Under the pieces are notes generated by a model that made no database searches, was not told where the DNA came from, and saw only the letters and a list, made by a program, of their open reading frames with translations. A stretch of 64,000 bases of DNA from Pisolithus tinctorius (Eukaryota > Basidiomycota > Agaricomycetes > Boletales > Pisolithaceae): contig JANFAH010000093.1 of the NCBI GenBank assembly GCA_024663395.1, forward strand, positions 100,688 through 164,687. Reading direction: 5' to 3'. Positions 49,011 through 61,300 of this stretch are shown in pieces. How positions within the stretch are numbered: the stretch's first letter is position 1; each line of letters opens with the position of its first letter. The position numbers and the translations under genes were made by a program.

Positions 49011-51292
49011 TCAGGCGCGAAACCAGTTCGTTTGGTAGTTGACAGGCGGGTGAACGCCGAACGGTTTTCCGGAGGCCGCATTGCCGTATTGTTCGGATGG
49101 ACCCCAGGATGTAGTCATGTAAGCAGGATACCCTGCGACGGGAGGAGTCACGCGGGTGTCGGTGCTATAGCGGTCCAATCTTCCATGGAAATATCCTCCA
49201 CCGTGACCGGAGGTCCGATAAAGATCCGTGCAGTAACATAATTGGGTTTGCTGAGGTGCACAAGCACGCGGAGGACACCAGCACGGATCTTGGGATAAAG
49301 GCAAATAGTTTCCTGTATATTCCCCATCAACATGGGCTTTTTGCGGGAAAAATGTCCCAGGTGCAGTAGGCCAAACATGATACATCGCGGGAGCCGCAAC
49401 GTAGCGCGCAGGAACCGGGGGGAGTGTGGCAATGTAGATAGCACCAGTGCGATCGCTGGGATATTCACCGCCAGGTGGACTCCATCTAGCAGGCGGGAGT
49501 AAGGATGTTGATTGACCGCTGGGGGGTTGATAAGGCTGCAGAGGACGACGGTCGCTAACGGAACTACTACTGTTGCTCGCACGACGCCTCGGCAAGTACT
49601 CCTCTCGAAGAGGGCCATCTTCGTCCAGATCGATGTCAAACGAATCCCAGTCACCACAACTAGAAACGGAACCGAACTTCTCACGAAGTCTCGTTTCTAC
49701 TCCGAGGAAAGCTGGTTCATCTGAGGAATGTCCCAGAGGGGCTTCCATGATTTCCTGAATAGACCTTCGGATGATAGAATGGGGATTCGACGACGGACGA
49801 GAAATAGGCTGCGGGAAGAGAGAAGGTGATCGAGAGTGATGGTAGGACAGCAGATGGTTGAGCCACTCAGACCAGACAAAAGGCGGAATCGACAAGTCAT
49901 GTGCCAAGATATCCAGCGCAAAATACTCAAGCTTGTTCAGCGACTGTACTGGCACGTTGGATATGGTATGCCTATGGAAAAGAATTAGCAACAGCCATGA
50001 CAAAAGATTTCATCGGAAACTCACCATGTCTTATTGGAGAAGGTATGGTCATCAAGCCACTTATTTGCCAACATAAACCCTAGCACGATTAGTCGAAAAA
50101 TTGCAGCATCTTCACGACGTTCTCCAAAAAGATTACCGCGGGTATCACCGAGTAACTCCACCCTGAACCGCCGCTCCTTCACGTGCTCTGGGCCTAGACC
50201 AGCTGCACCAAAGTACACTGGTAGGCGCGCAATGTACCACAACGCCAACAGAATGGCAGATGGTTGCAGCAACGTTGACATTAGTAAAGAATGGACAGCA
50301 CTGGTCAAATGCAGTGGCGCAGGCAATGACAGGTGTGCTGCGTTGGTTGGCCTGGATAGCATTTGTCAGTCTCGGTCATGGGAACAAGCTGCGTAATCAA
50401 CGCACGTGTAACTGCTGGTAGAGTGCGGCAAAGCAATCCCATTGGTACAGACCTTCCAGACATATGTGACTACCCATTCTGCGATTGGTTCGGCGAGCCG
50501 CTTGTAGGTGAGGGTGGCGGTAGGCGGTTGGTTTTCACCTGAACGAGGATCCTCCTTCGCTGAAGTGTTGCGGTAGACCCGGAAATCACTAGATCCGGAG
50601 CCACAGGGGCCAAAGTACAACTCCTGAGATCTACTCTGGACGAGTGGATCGAAGATGGCTGAAGGGTCAGAAGAGGCGACTGCGCGATCAACATACTCCC
50701 CAAAAGGCGTAAGAGGTTCGATGGGACTGGAGTGCAAGTCGCCATTGACCATGTCAGATGAGTCATCTTCGAGGAGGGGGGCAAAAGCACCCGTCTCGTC
50801 CTCTACACATAGGTTAGGAGTGGAAGACCAGCCACGCGTGCCTCTAAGTTGCGTTCCATCGCCCGACTCGCCAGCCAGATCAGTGGGCGCTACCTGGTTT
50901 CTCACATCAGATGTCGTCCAAGGACCAAGCTTGATGGAACCTACCTGCGGGCCACAGTGACGAACAGCGGTGGACAAGGGCGGAATACACGCTTCCGCGT
51001 GAGCTCCTTTAATGGCGGATGCGTTGATCGCACCAGTCAACCCATGTCGAAAACCCTGTTCATAACATTCTACTGCCGTGGCAGGGCGATGGTGGTCTTC
51101 CAGGAGTTTGGATTTTTCCCAAGGATGCAGCAAATTGAGCCACTGGTCGCGACCACCGAGGGATGGTGGCAAACCAGCAGCGGAGAGAGATAGGGTGCGC
51201 CCGTGATGAGAGGGGTGAAGATTAGCCTTCAGGGGGATGGAGTGCTTTAGGGCTGGAGCGGTGGTGGAGAGAGAAGGGACCGGAACTGGCAT
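49011..51292 (-). CDS. Pho80-type cyclin, copy B
   Basis: Exons 50406-51292, 50025-50351 and 49011-49971 (minus strand) give 724 residues. The cyclin fold lies at about 305-430: HLTSAVHSLLMSTLLQPSAILLALWYIARL, LIVLGFMLANKWLDDHTFSNKTW, VQSLNKLEYFALDILAHDLSIP. A long disordered N-terminus and a Pro/Tyr-rich C-terminus (PPARWSPPGGEYP, PPVPARYVAAPAMY) surround it. The LANKW-x2-D and LDIL motifs parallel copy A, so the two are probably paralogues that pair with Pho85-like kinases. The first intron could start at several GT sites; the one chosen (donor at 50405) is the only one that keeps phase. Confidence 0.72.
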
Positions 51293-52134
51293 CTGCAGGA
51301 GAGTGGAGTGACAAAAGTCGGGACTGCCTGATTGCCCAAAGAGCAGGAAGCAGTCGAGATCTCTTGTCGTAGAGCGAAAGGCCCTAATAAAGGGTAGGAG
51401 AAGAGAAGAAAGTCGTAAGCAAAGTCGTAAGAGGCTCCAGGGTACGAGAGATCTAGATTAGGAGAGAGACAACCGGAGGGCGGTGGATGGCGAACGCACA
51501 GCAAAGGCGTGCCTTTTGTCTGAGCAGAAATGAGAGGAGAGAAGATGTCCTGGAGAGCTGGGGGCCGCTAGCGGGGGGGGACGGGCCTCGTACCGCGCAG
51601 GGAGAGCAACTAGGATGGACCAGGAGGGAGAAAAAAGGAAAGAAAGAGTTGACCACGGTGAGAGAACTCCTTGAAGCTTCCTCGACGACACAGACGCTGT
51701 CGCAGACCCGGGTTGAGACACAGAACACTCTCAGAGGAAAGTTTTGGGGGAGACCGACTGCGACAAGTCGATCCACAGCCAAGTGCGGTCCTGGCAAGCC
51801 AGAAAAACATATTTTTGTTCATCTTTTCTATGCGGATATTATCTAATACTATCCCACGGGGCGATGCTGCCACGCAGTCATCCCCGGCGATGGCCGCCAC
51901 CGCAGGACTCATGCCAGTCACATGCCATCTTCACTGTCACACTATTAATCTTGTCAAGCCAACGTTCATCGGGGCTCACGTTGCCATTGGGACAGACCTG
52001 CACCGAAACAAAGTTAGCTCGGACTTCCCTGAGTCATACCCCTTCACGTGACCGAAGCTTATTATTTGTACTTGTTGAATTCCCAAGCCGTTGACAAACA
52101 TCCATTCATTGTCAGCATCTGCATTTCCGAAGAC
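51293..52134. other. Divergent intergenic region between cyclin B and FAR11
   Basis: 842 bp between two start codons. The minus strand is pyrimidine-rich over 51.3-51.8 kb, as in a long 5' leader. A CACGTGAC element lies 85 bp before the FAR11 start. Short open frames show no motif. Confidence 0.5.
52045..52052 (+). promoter_or_regulatory. CACGTGAC element upstream of FAR11
   Basis: Exact CACGTGAC, 85-90 bp before the FAR11/STRIP start codon. Confidence 0.5.
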
Positions 52135-55100
52135 ATGCAGGACAGTGCGAATGCTTCCCAGCAGCTTGGCCTCGACTCTATCACTCTGGGTCAGCTCAGA
52201 GCTATGGTCTCGTCCGCCCCAAAGCCGAAGGCATGCTCACACAGTCTCCGTCCTGGTCGTCCCTTACCTACGCGTATTGACAGCAATCTTTTTATGACTT
52301 CCGCTACGACGACGAGGATACAGTAATGGAAGAGTTTGATGAATTCTATTCGTACGTAGAAATGCCTCAGGTCGCCGAAAATTTAAAGGCGTGGCAAGGT
52401 TCGTTCACCGGAGGTACGTTGCGCGAGCTCCACGACTACATCTCCGTCCTTTGTCCAATCGCGTTCATTTACACCAGAATGGACAAGTCCGGAAACCACC
52501 ATCGCTCAGAGAAAGGCCCATGTCGAAGTCCTCCTGGAAGGCCTTGAGCACCGGGATGCCGAAATAAGATTTACCAATGCACGCCGTCTGTTTTACGTGC
52601 TACAAGGTTCATTGCCCCGCCCTTCAGCACGGGTGCCCGACTGACGCGTGTCTTTTAGGTACTTTTGCCGAAACCACGTCACCAGAACATCAGCTACACT
52701 GGATTTACGAAAACTGCAAGGTGGTCCGGGGTGCTAACGGCTTGAATACAATTGTAGAGTCTATGAAAATCGCCAGTCAGAAGCATGACTTGCTCTGGTA
52801 CGTTTTTGCGCCCTCGGTTCACCCACCATTCATTCCGGTTCCTTTCTAGCTCCCTCTCCGATGCGGACGCCGCCCGCTTCCAGATCACACCCACCGAAAA
52901 GGCCGATTTCATTGAAGAATTCACGACGGAGATTTCTGTTTACCTAGGAATGATGTACCATATCATCGAAGTGTTCAAGGAAAGAGATGACTTTCCAGAC
53001 GAACTGAGTGAGTAAGTGTTATTGGATGCTTCCGCGGACAAGTAATTCAAACACGAACACTAGTGAGCATGGATCCCCCTTTACCAGTTTACCTATTCAA
53101 CGTTGTGTCCGGGCTGAAAGACAAAACTGCCAAGGGGTATCCGATCAAGAAGGTCGGCATCCATCCTCATGGTTTGGTTCCTTGGGCTCAGTTCATCACA
53201 GCTCCTTCTTGTTTTGTGGAAGACGCTCCTCGCTTGTTGCGGAGGAATAAGGGATTTTGACCGCGTGAAGAAGCTTGCGCGAGAGCTTGCGTCGCTTCCT
53301 CCAGTACCTGACGAAGGCAGGCCCTTCCCTTGACATAATTTGATGCGTGTACCGATTTACGCTGCAGCTATCCCCATCAAATGTACTCCACTTGACATTG
53401 AGGCCTTTCGTCAGGAAACCTCCATCAAGTATCCAACATTCACAGTTCCACCGACCGGAGAATTGGCCTCTGACAAGCCTTCAGTAATTGGCCCTCCTTC
53501 TAGGCTAGCACAAGCGTACTCCCCTATCCCTGTCCGACATCATTACCATCACGACGAGTCCGACCTGCAACAAGCAGGGCTGCCCAACGTGATCAATCAA
53601 TCATTCCAGCAACAAGCTCAAATATGAGTTTTCGCCCTAACACGCAACCCCTAACACCTGCACCCTCGCCCCCACCTTCCCCAAAACCCAAGAAGCAGCA
53701 ATATCAGACAGACCAAAACAGACCATTTTTGTTTCCATTCTCTCGAAAGAGTAGATTTGGGCTCAACAAGGATCGGCTGGTGCCGTTTGCTATTGACGAA
53801 GCCGATAAGCTGTATAGCAAACACATGTACGTGAGCCTGTCACTATGGCAAATGTGGCGGACGAGAGAAGAGTGTATGACTGCTGAAAGCGGCTTGGAAC
53901 GCATGCCCGGGACTGAAGGCAGCGTAGAGCCGCCGAGGGTCACCCAGGTGTAAGCCAGTATTTTTCTGACCTCAACAGTTATCTCAATTCTAATTTCTTG
54001 AGGATCCTGAATCTGCGGAGCCCTTACCTGACGTCGCATTGCTGGACAGCAAAATCGCTGAAGCAGAAGCTGCTATTGCAGAGGCCGCTACTAGTAGTCA
54101 GGAGCGCAAAGCAAGAGAAAGGAAAGAAGACCTGATGCGCTTGAAAAGGGTTGAAGTGATCTATGTCAGTCCACTCCTTGTTGTTCGTTAACTGCTAACA
54201 AGAGCATGCACACTAGAGTTCCGTTCTCCCCGTGCTATCAGGTTGGGTGCTGACCTTACTGAAGCTACTCCTCGCGACCGTATCTGCTGCTGGTAATCAG
54301 CAACAGGCCCCCAATCGTCAACATCTTCTGTATTCCCTCCCGGCGTTGCTTCTCGTGAGTTGCAAGTAATAACAGCCGTGGATAGATGATATACGTGTGC
54401 GATGCAGCATCAGAACAGCCGCCCCCTCCTCCCCCCACCCTTGATGAAATTGATGTTACACGTCATCGCGAGATCACTTCCAAGGCGGTGTCTGCCATTC
54501 TCCTACTGACCATGAAGTGGTTCAAGGTAATCTCGTAAGTTACTCGTTACTTCACATCCTGTTCATGACATTAACGCCTCTTTATTAAGATGTGATGAAG
54601 TTCCATCACCTTGGACAGCTTCTGCTCGATACAAACTGCTTACTTCTCATTCTCAAGTTGTTTGGTCTGCAGGAAATTGCGAATTCCATTGTGTCCAAGG
54701 CGGACTCCCCAAATTACAAGTAGGGCGTAGCGTTCTTTTCTCGTAAATCTCTAATTCTCTGCAGTTTCTTCCGGTACTGTCAACTGCATCATGCACGAGC
54801 GCGCTCCTCTATGGAAGACGAGAGCCACGACCGCCGTCACAGATCGTCCTTCTGGTTAAGACCTTACCGAATGGCCAGAAGCATGAAGAGGAGGTGGAGA
54901 TGCTGAACGAGTTTTCTTGGCGCATTTTTTCTCCGCTATCAATTTTGCAAAAGTTATGCAGAAGTTGTCCAAGAACCGCTCACATCGAATATGGATGCTT
55001 GTTCAATACAAGAGCTCTGTACGTGGGTAACCTTGACCTGAGCTGTTGCTACCCTGACACCCTGTTCGTTAGGCTGTTTTGAAGCGTGTCCTGCGCGTGT

Positions 55101-56283
55101 CTCATCCCATGCTCCAGCTTCACGTCCTGAAACTCATCAAGAGCCAGGTACCTTTCTCTGGTCGGAAGTGGCGTCAATGTAGGTTCATCGTTGTTGCGTA
55201 ATAACTTCGAAAGTTTAATGCGTCGTGTACAGCTAATATGAAAGTGATCACTTCTATCTACCTGAACTGCCGACCAGATCTCCGTGACGAATGGCTCACA
55301 GGCAATGAAGTTGATGATCTAAGCGATGCTCAGGTGCGCCAAATCTTTCTTGATAGCATACATACCTTTAAGTGCCCAATTTAGGCCCAGGAGTACGCGC
55401 TGCGCCACCTGGTCAAATTTTGTACGTGTCTCTAGATGCTGTGTGGAGTTAGTTGATTGATTCGTGAATAGACAACAGCAGGCGATACGGCGCTCAAGCT
55501 GCGCAACATGCCCAAGCACATAAACGATCCGTCAGTATGACGCACAACATGGATGGCTTACCACCAGGTCTGGAGCTGAGCAATATTATCCGGCCATTGG
55601 GCACGCCAAACATCGTCGAAGCAGATGTCTTCCCTCCACCGCGCTCGCAGGCGCCAGATCCGTCGATATTCCTGCCGTATACGACGGAGGATCTTGCGTT
55701 CGAAGAGGAGTATGAAGAATATTATCCGATCTCGGTTGGTCGGACGAGCAGATGTCCGGCACGGTACCGCCCTCGACATCTTCGACCTCAGCATGGTCTA
55801 GGTTACCCGAGTTTGTATCGACTATGACGGACAATATCAGTGACAGCGAGAGTGTGGTATCTATTGGCGACCTCGGTGACGACACAAGACTTGAAGGCAG
55901 GGACGACCGCGACATCCCCGATGAGAACATGAACAATTGGGAGGTAGGAATCAGCCCGTCTGACCCAATCTTCTGTACGGCTTATGCATGCACCTTACAG
56001 CATTTGAGTCCCAAGGACTATGGCTGCCCTCCCCAAGTCTCCAGCAGGCAATCGTCGCTCCAGTTCGGGAACTGGACCTCCGTCCCGTCCTGCCTTTCGG
56101 TCTCGATGATGACAGTGCCCTAGACCTTGGAGATGACGAGGAAGGAGAGGTTGGTCTGATGCCTCGGGAACAGTCTGGTCCTTTCGCTTCCGGAGGAGGC
56201 GTCGATGAAGTCGAATATGCTTATGGGTGAGTCTTGTGATACCCTTGGAAACGACCTGATCTCACGAGTAACGTAGTGTTTGA
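52135..56283 (+). CDS. FAR11: Far11/STRIP1-type STRIPAK scaffold, frame broken
   Basis: Scaffold of the STRIPAK phosphatase-kinase complex, which controls hyphal fusion and fruiting in fungi. Exons: 52135-52230, 52284-52413, 52478-52606, 52659-52797, 52850-53007, 53064-53152, 53202-53316, 53368-53947, 54003-54164, 54217-54358, 54408-54534, 54590-54719, 54765-55018, 55073-55178, 55233-55332, 55385-55421, 55472-55943, 56001-56226, 56277-56283. The N1221 domain is clear (FRYDDED, FYSYVEMPQVAENLKAW, AEIRFTNARRLFYVLQG). The Far11 C-terminal domain includes KPKKQQYQTDQNRPFLFPFSR, FAIDEADKLY, NRSHRIWMLVQYKSS and WSRLPEFVSTMTDNISDSESV. Between 53.6 and 56.1 kb at least six one-base slips interrupt the frame. 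Two introns begin with GC (52231 and 53317). The exon joining at 54358 uses a weak donor. All conserved blocks survive, which argues against an old pseudogene. Confidence 0.85.
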
Positions 56284-56402
56284 TGTAGTAGACATTACAC
56301 TGTATTCAGCACAATACACACTACCTTGTCTGGACATTAGGCCTGCGAGTTTGAGGGCATCCAATGCTCTTACTGTAAGTGTAAAGCATCAAGGAAAGAC
56401 TC

Positions 56403-58152
56403 TCAGATTGCCTCGATAAATGAAGCCTTCATCCTCGCAGTAGCCCAAGGACTGCCAGCCGCGTAGAAATCCATCGGGTATGTCCCCTTCGACGCTTGAC
56501 CATCTCTCGACTCGTCCATCCAGCCCCTTCTCTGTCCCAATGCCACACATGCTTCATAGGGGCTCAACAGTGGGCCGAACAAACGCATATCCCCAATCAA
56601 TGGACAAGCGCGGACAAGATGTTTGCACGAACGTTGAAATATGAGGTTCAAATAACGCAAGCTTCGCTGGAGACAATTCGGATAGGAGAATTGGAACGTG
56701 GGTATGGGAACAGTCGAGGAAGTAAGCTGATGCTTGATGGCCTGCAACTGTTTGAAGCTGCCCTGCCGACCTAGCGTGCCTAGTATGAACCCCCAGATAG
56801 GTACGTCTAGCGACGACTCAGTCTCATTCATGTCAGAGGAAAAGGCCAAGGTGCTCTGGCGAGCATTTCGGACTGCCTGATCCCGTACATCACGCATTTC
56901 ATCGTGACTATAACGCTCCCGAGTTAGTTTTCTTGGAGTACGGATCATATCGGAAAGCAGGGACGGTGGATTGGCAATCATGATGGACTCCAGATGAAAA
57001 CGGCCATCGCCAAGGTACCTGCTGAATGTCAGTGGGAACGCAGCTGTGCCCGGGGACGTACACAAGGGCGTCAACGTCACTCAGGGATGGAGCGTACAAC
57101 CCAGAATCTCCCCTGGAGACAATGGCTTTGAACGTGGTATTACTGCGTTGTACCTTCCGGTCCACGGTCGGAACCTCCGGACTGCCTGCGTGTCGTCGGA
57201 TTGAATCACTGGAGTCCCAGTGTCATTGACTGACGCTGACATGGAGGGTTCACGGTGTTCCAACGTGAGGTCCTCCTTGAGCTTTTGCAAGGCCGCAACA
57301 AATTGAATGGTCGAGACCAACGTCAGTCGCGTTGGCACTTCATGCCCATCACGGGCTTCTGGTTCCTGTCGCGGATCGGAGTCCCCAGCTGGGGGCTCCG
57401 GACACTCTATGCGAAGGTGAAAGTTCCGACCAGTATCCGCGTTGGCAGGTGTTTGTACATTGGACCCTCCGGTGTTGAGTAGCTGCTTGTAAAAGGTCTC
57501 CCGGTGGCTGGGTAAGTTTAAGCGCACAGTTTCTGCCAGGTGGGCGGAGTCAATGCCTATCTCTACGAATACGTAGAGCGTCTTTATCGTGGTTTGGTCA
57601 ATCGGTACTGAGAACCGCCGAGTAAGTGTCACGTAGTGGAGTTATCACGAGTGGCGCTAACCGAGACAGCTGTGTCCGTAATGGACGAGCATGTCGCAAC
57701 CCAAGGCAACGGCGGTATAATCATCGATACAGCATGCACCGTATGTGACATCACCCATGATGACCGTTGATGCGTCGGTAAACCTGAATTACGGTTAGAA
57801 AGATCGAGTGAACCGCTGGTCGCTGACAGTGCAGTGTACAATCGACATACCGTTCGATGATGTCCGCAATAGTACAGGCGAACATCTGCAGGCCCTCCGG
57901 CATCTGAAGGGCTACTGCCTTCGCCTTGTTCTTCCGGACGTGATGTATCGTTTTGTGTATCTCGAACGAATAGTTTGAAGGCAATTGCTTGATTGCTTGG
58001 TTGAGCAGTGCATCCGACAGGATATCGTCTGGTATCTGGTTTGCGATGCCAGCTGCAGGGACGCCCGGTTTCGATCGTGTGGAAGACTTTGAGCCTACGA
58101 AGCGCTTCCGTGGCTTCGGAATTCCACCCACTTGTTGTTTGTTTTCTACCAT
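56403..58152 (-). CDS. DPH1: Diphthamide synthase subunit Dph1, frame broken
   Basis: Iron-sulfur radical enzyme that, with Dph2, transfers 3-amino-3-carboxypropyl to a histidine of elongation factor 2. Exons 57851-58152, 57662-57783, 57062-57607 and 56403-57018 (minus strand), about 525 residues. Cluster cysteines are visible in [21 protein letters not shown] and [56 protein letters not shown] and YPMDFYA are also present. The frame slips by one base at about 57093, 56966, 56940, 56690 and 56573; each is in or next to a short base run and each is cured by one base. All key residues survive, so I read it as a working gene with sequence errors. It shares a 221-bp promoter with NPC1. Confidence 0.87.
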
Positions 58153-58219
58153 GTCTGGTGCTGAGGAGCTGGTCGTAGCCGCAAATTGTGCAGTTAGATC
58201 TAATCAGTGAGCCGTACGG

Positions 58220-58227
58220 CACGTGAC
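58220..58227 (+). promoter_or_regulatory. CACGTGAC element between DPH1 and NPC1
   Basis: Exact CACGTGAC in the 221-bp divergent promoter, 68 bp from the DPH1 start and about 147 bp from the NPC1 start. Confidence 0.5.
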
Positions 58228-58373
58228 GTCTTCACGCCCAAAGACGCCGCATGCAGGCGGAAGTCTCTCTCGCTTCCATGCTCGGAGGCTAGCTCATTGC
58301 TTTGTCGTCTTGTAGACCACTCCTTGAGTCATCGTTTAAACGACAATAGTATCATCCAGGTCGCTGTCTCACC

Positions 58374-61300
58374 ATGTCAGACAGTACCCCAGGCGAAGCG
58401 CTAGGGCAATGCGCCATGCGGGGGTCATGCGGCTCGAAAGGTTGGTTTGGCCAACAGCTGCCGTGCCCATACGATGGCCCACCATTAGAGGTATATATAT
58501 GCTCTGGGTTCTGTCATTCGTGCTCATGCGTTGTCCTAGCTCGAGGGGAGTGATGGCCGAGACATGCTCGTATCCTTTTGCGGCCCAGAATATGCGCATG
58601 GTCCGACCTGTTGCACGTCTGACCAAGTTGAAACGTTGCGAGATTCCTTGTCCCAGGCGGAACCAATCATTTCGTCTTGTCCCGCTTGTCGGAATAACTT
58701 CAGGTCTTTCTTCTGCTCATTCACATGCTCGCCCCAACAAGGCTCTTTCCTGAACGTCACCGAAACACAGAAATCGAGTACAGGCGAAACTGCAGTCAAG
58801 TCTGTTGATTTCTTTGTTGGAGAGCGGTTTGCTTCCGGTTTCTATGACAGCTGCAAGAACGTACAAGTCGGGGCGACGAATGGGTACGCTATGGATCTCA
58901 TAGGAGGAGGTGCAAAAACATATGCAGAGTTCCTCAAATTCCTCGGGGACGAGAAAGATATCGGAAGTCCGTTCCAAATCAATTTTCCTCAAACTCCTGC
59001 AGGTGTCAACCCATTTAGCCCGATTCCCAGGAGCTGTGTGGACAACGACCTCGGCAGTCGGTGTGCATGTATTGACTGTCCGGACGTATGTCCGGAACTC
59101 CCATACATTCATCCGCCAGGACAGGAACCGACATGTCTTGTCGGCCCTTTGACTTGTCTGTCCTTTGTCTTGACGCTGGCCTACATCCTCGCAGTCGTTT
59201 CCTTCCTTTTTGGATACTTCCTACAAGTTGCCATGCGAAGGCGGAGAGAGAAGAGATACGAACGCATGGTTTTATCTTCGGATGCCGCGTCGACCACTCT
59301 TTCGCCAAAGAACAGAACCCGCAGTTTAGTTGGGGCTTCATCACTCTCGCAACCCGACGGCGATGACTCACTCGGAGCGCATTCAAACGATTCAAGACAT
59401 CTCGGTCGCGGAGCATCCCTACTGGACCCAATTGCAACATCTCAGCCCCGCCGATATCACTTAAACAATCTTCTCGGGCGAAAGTTCTACCAACTTGGCC
59501 TTCTGGCTGCTTCCTCCCCCTTTCTGATGTTTGCTATTGTGTTTACCGCTATTGGCCTCCTTAATCTCGGTTGGAAGAAGTTCGCGATAGAGACAGACCC
59601 GGTCAGGCTATGGGTTGCTCCAGACTCTGAAAGCAAAATGCAAAAGGAGTTTTTTGATGCGCACTTCGGGCCGTTTTACCGCGCACAACAGATATTTGTC
59701 ACGAAGGCAACGGATGCTTACACAGTCCCAGAAAATGTGTCGCTTGTGTCGACAGGTGGGGCTGTACTCTCATTTGACCACCTCAGGTATTGGTTGGCCG
59801 TCGAAAGCGATATACGTGAACTGCGTTCATCACCCAACGGCTACGGGATTGAAGATGTTTGTTTCAAACCTGCAGGACCCAGTGGCGCGTGTGTAGTGCA
59901 GTCCATTGGGGCATGGTTCTCCAACGATCTCAGCGGTTACGACGAGGAGTCATGGAGAGATCGTGTTCTCCATTGTGCGAATTCCCCAGTCGATTGTCTC
60001 CCCGATTACCAACAGCCTTTGGGGCCGCGATATGTGCTGGGTGGCGTACCAGAGAACAGTGCAGGAGAAAAATCATTTCTTGAGGCCGAGGCCATGGTCG
60101 TCACATACGTGGTGTCCGACTCTTTGGATCCTAACGAGCAGGCGAAAGCTATGGAGTGGGAGCAGGCCCTCAAAGAGTACCTGCTGGAGCTCAGCGATAC
60201 CATTGATACTGATGCCGGTTTGCATATCGCTTTCTCGACTGGCGTGTCACTGGAAGAGGAAATCAGTAAGAGTACTAATACTGACGTCAAAATTGTCGTT
60301 CTCTCGTACTTGGCCATGTTCTTATACGTCTCTTTGGCGTTGGGAAAGTGGGAAGCAACCGATGAAGGAGTCGTGGCGTCGTTAACCCATTGGATACGCG
60401 GTCTTCCTGCACTCTTTAAGCGTTCCAGCGTCGGGTCGTCTTCGATATCTGTCGACTCACGGACTTCACCACGCATCTTGCCCCGCCTGCCTCGTAGCCT
60501 CTTTGTGAATTCCAGGATGTGCCTCGGCCTATTTGGTATCGGACTTGTTATTTTGTCGGTGTCATCTTCCGTCGGTCTTCTTTCTCTGCTTGGGGTGAAG
60601 ACGACTTTGATTATAGCAGAAGTTATTCCTTTCCTTGTCCTCGCCGTAGGCGTGGACAATGTCTTCATACTAGTTCACGAACTTGATCGGCAGAATCTTC
60701 GTCATGGCCCCAATGCAGTGCAAAATTCTGCCGCCGGGGGGCCTCGCTCTCCTACCCAATCTCATCGTTCCCCCTTAGATTCAACCTGGGAAAATTCCGT
60801 CGACGCCGAATCCATACCGTCCTTCCGCTCAGCAGAAGAACGCGTAGCGATGACCTTGGCGAAAATGGGGCCCTCTATCCTCCTCAGTTCGGTTACTGAG
60901 ACAGTTGCTTTCGGGCTGGGAGCATTGGTTCCAATGCCAGCAGTTCGAAACTTTGCACTATATGCGGCTGGCAGCGTATTATTAAATGCTATTCTGCAAG
61001 TGACGGTCTTCGTTAGCGCACTTTCCTTGGACCTGAGGCGAGCGGAGGTGAGTTCTCGACCTCGAAGCGTGTCCCCATACTTATTCCTTAACAGTCCAGT
61101 CGGGTTGAATGTCTCCCATGTATACGACTGTCATCCCGAATTGCATTGTTGGACGCTCCTAACCATCGGGGACCCGGCGGAATTGCGCGTTTCATTCGTC
61201 GACATTATGCACCTTTCCTCCTGCATCCAGTCGTCAAGGGTTTTGTGGTGCTGCTTTTTTCGGGACTGTTCGTGTTATCTGTTATATCCATGCAACATAT

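Noticed and set aside
53600..57100. Pseudogene status for FAR11 and DPH1
   Set aside because: All conserved motifs and metal-binding cysteines remain, there are no in-frame nonsense changes, and slips are single bases at base runs in two unrelated genes. Sequence error is simpler.
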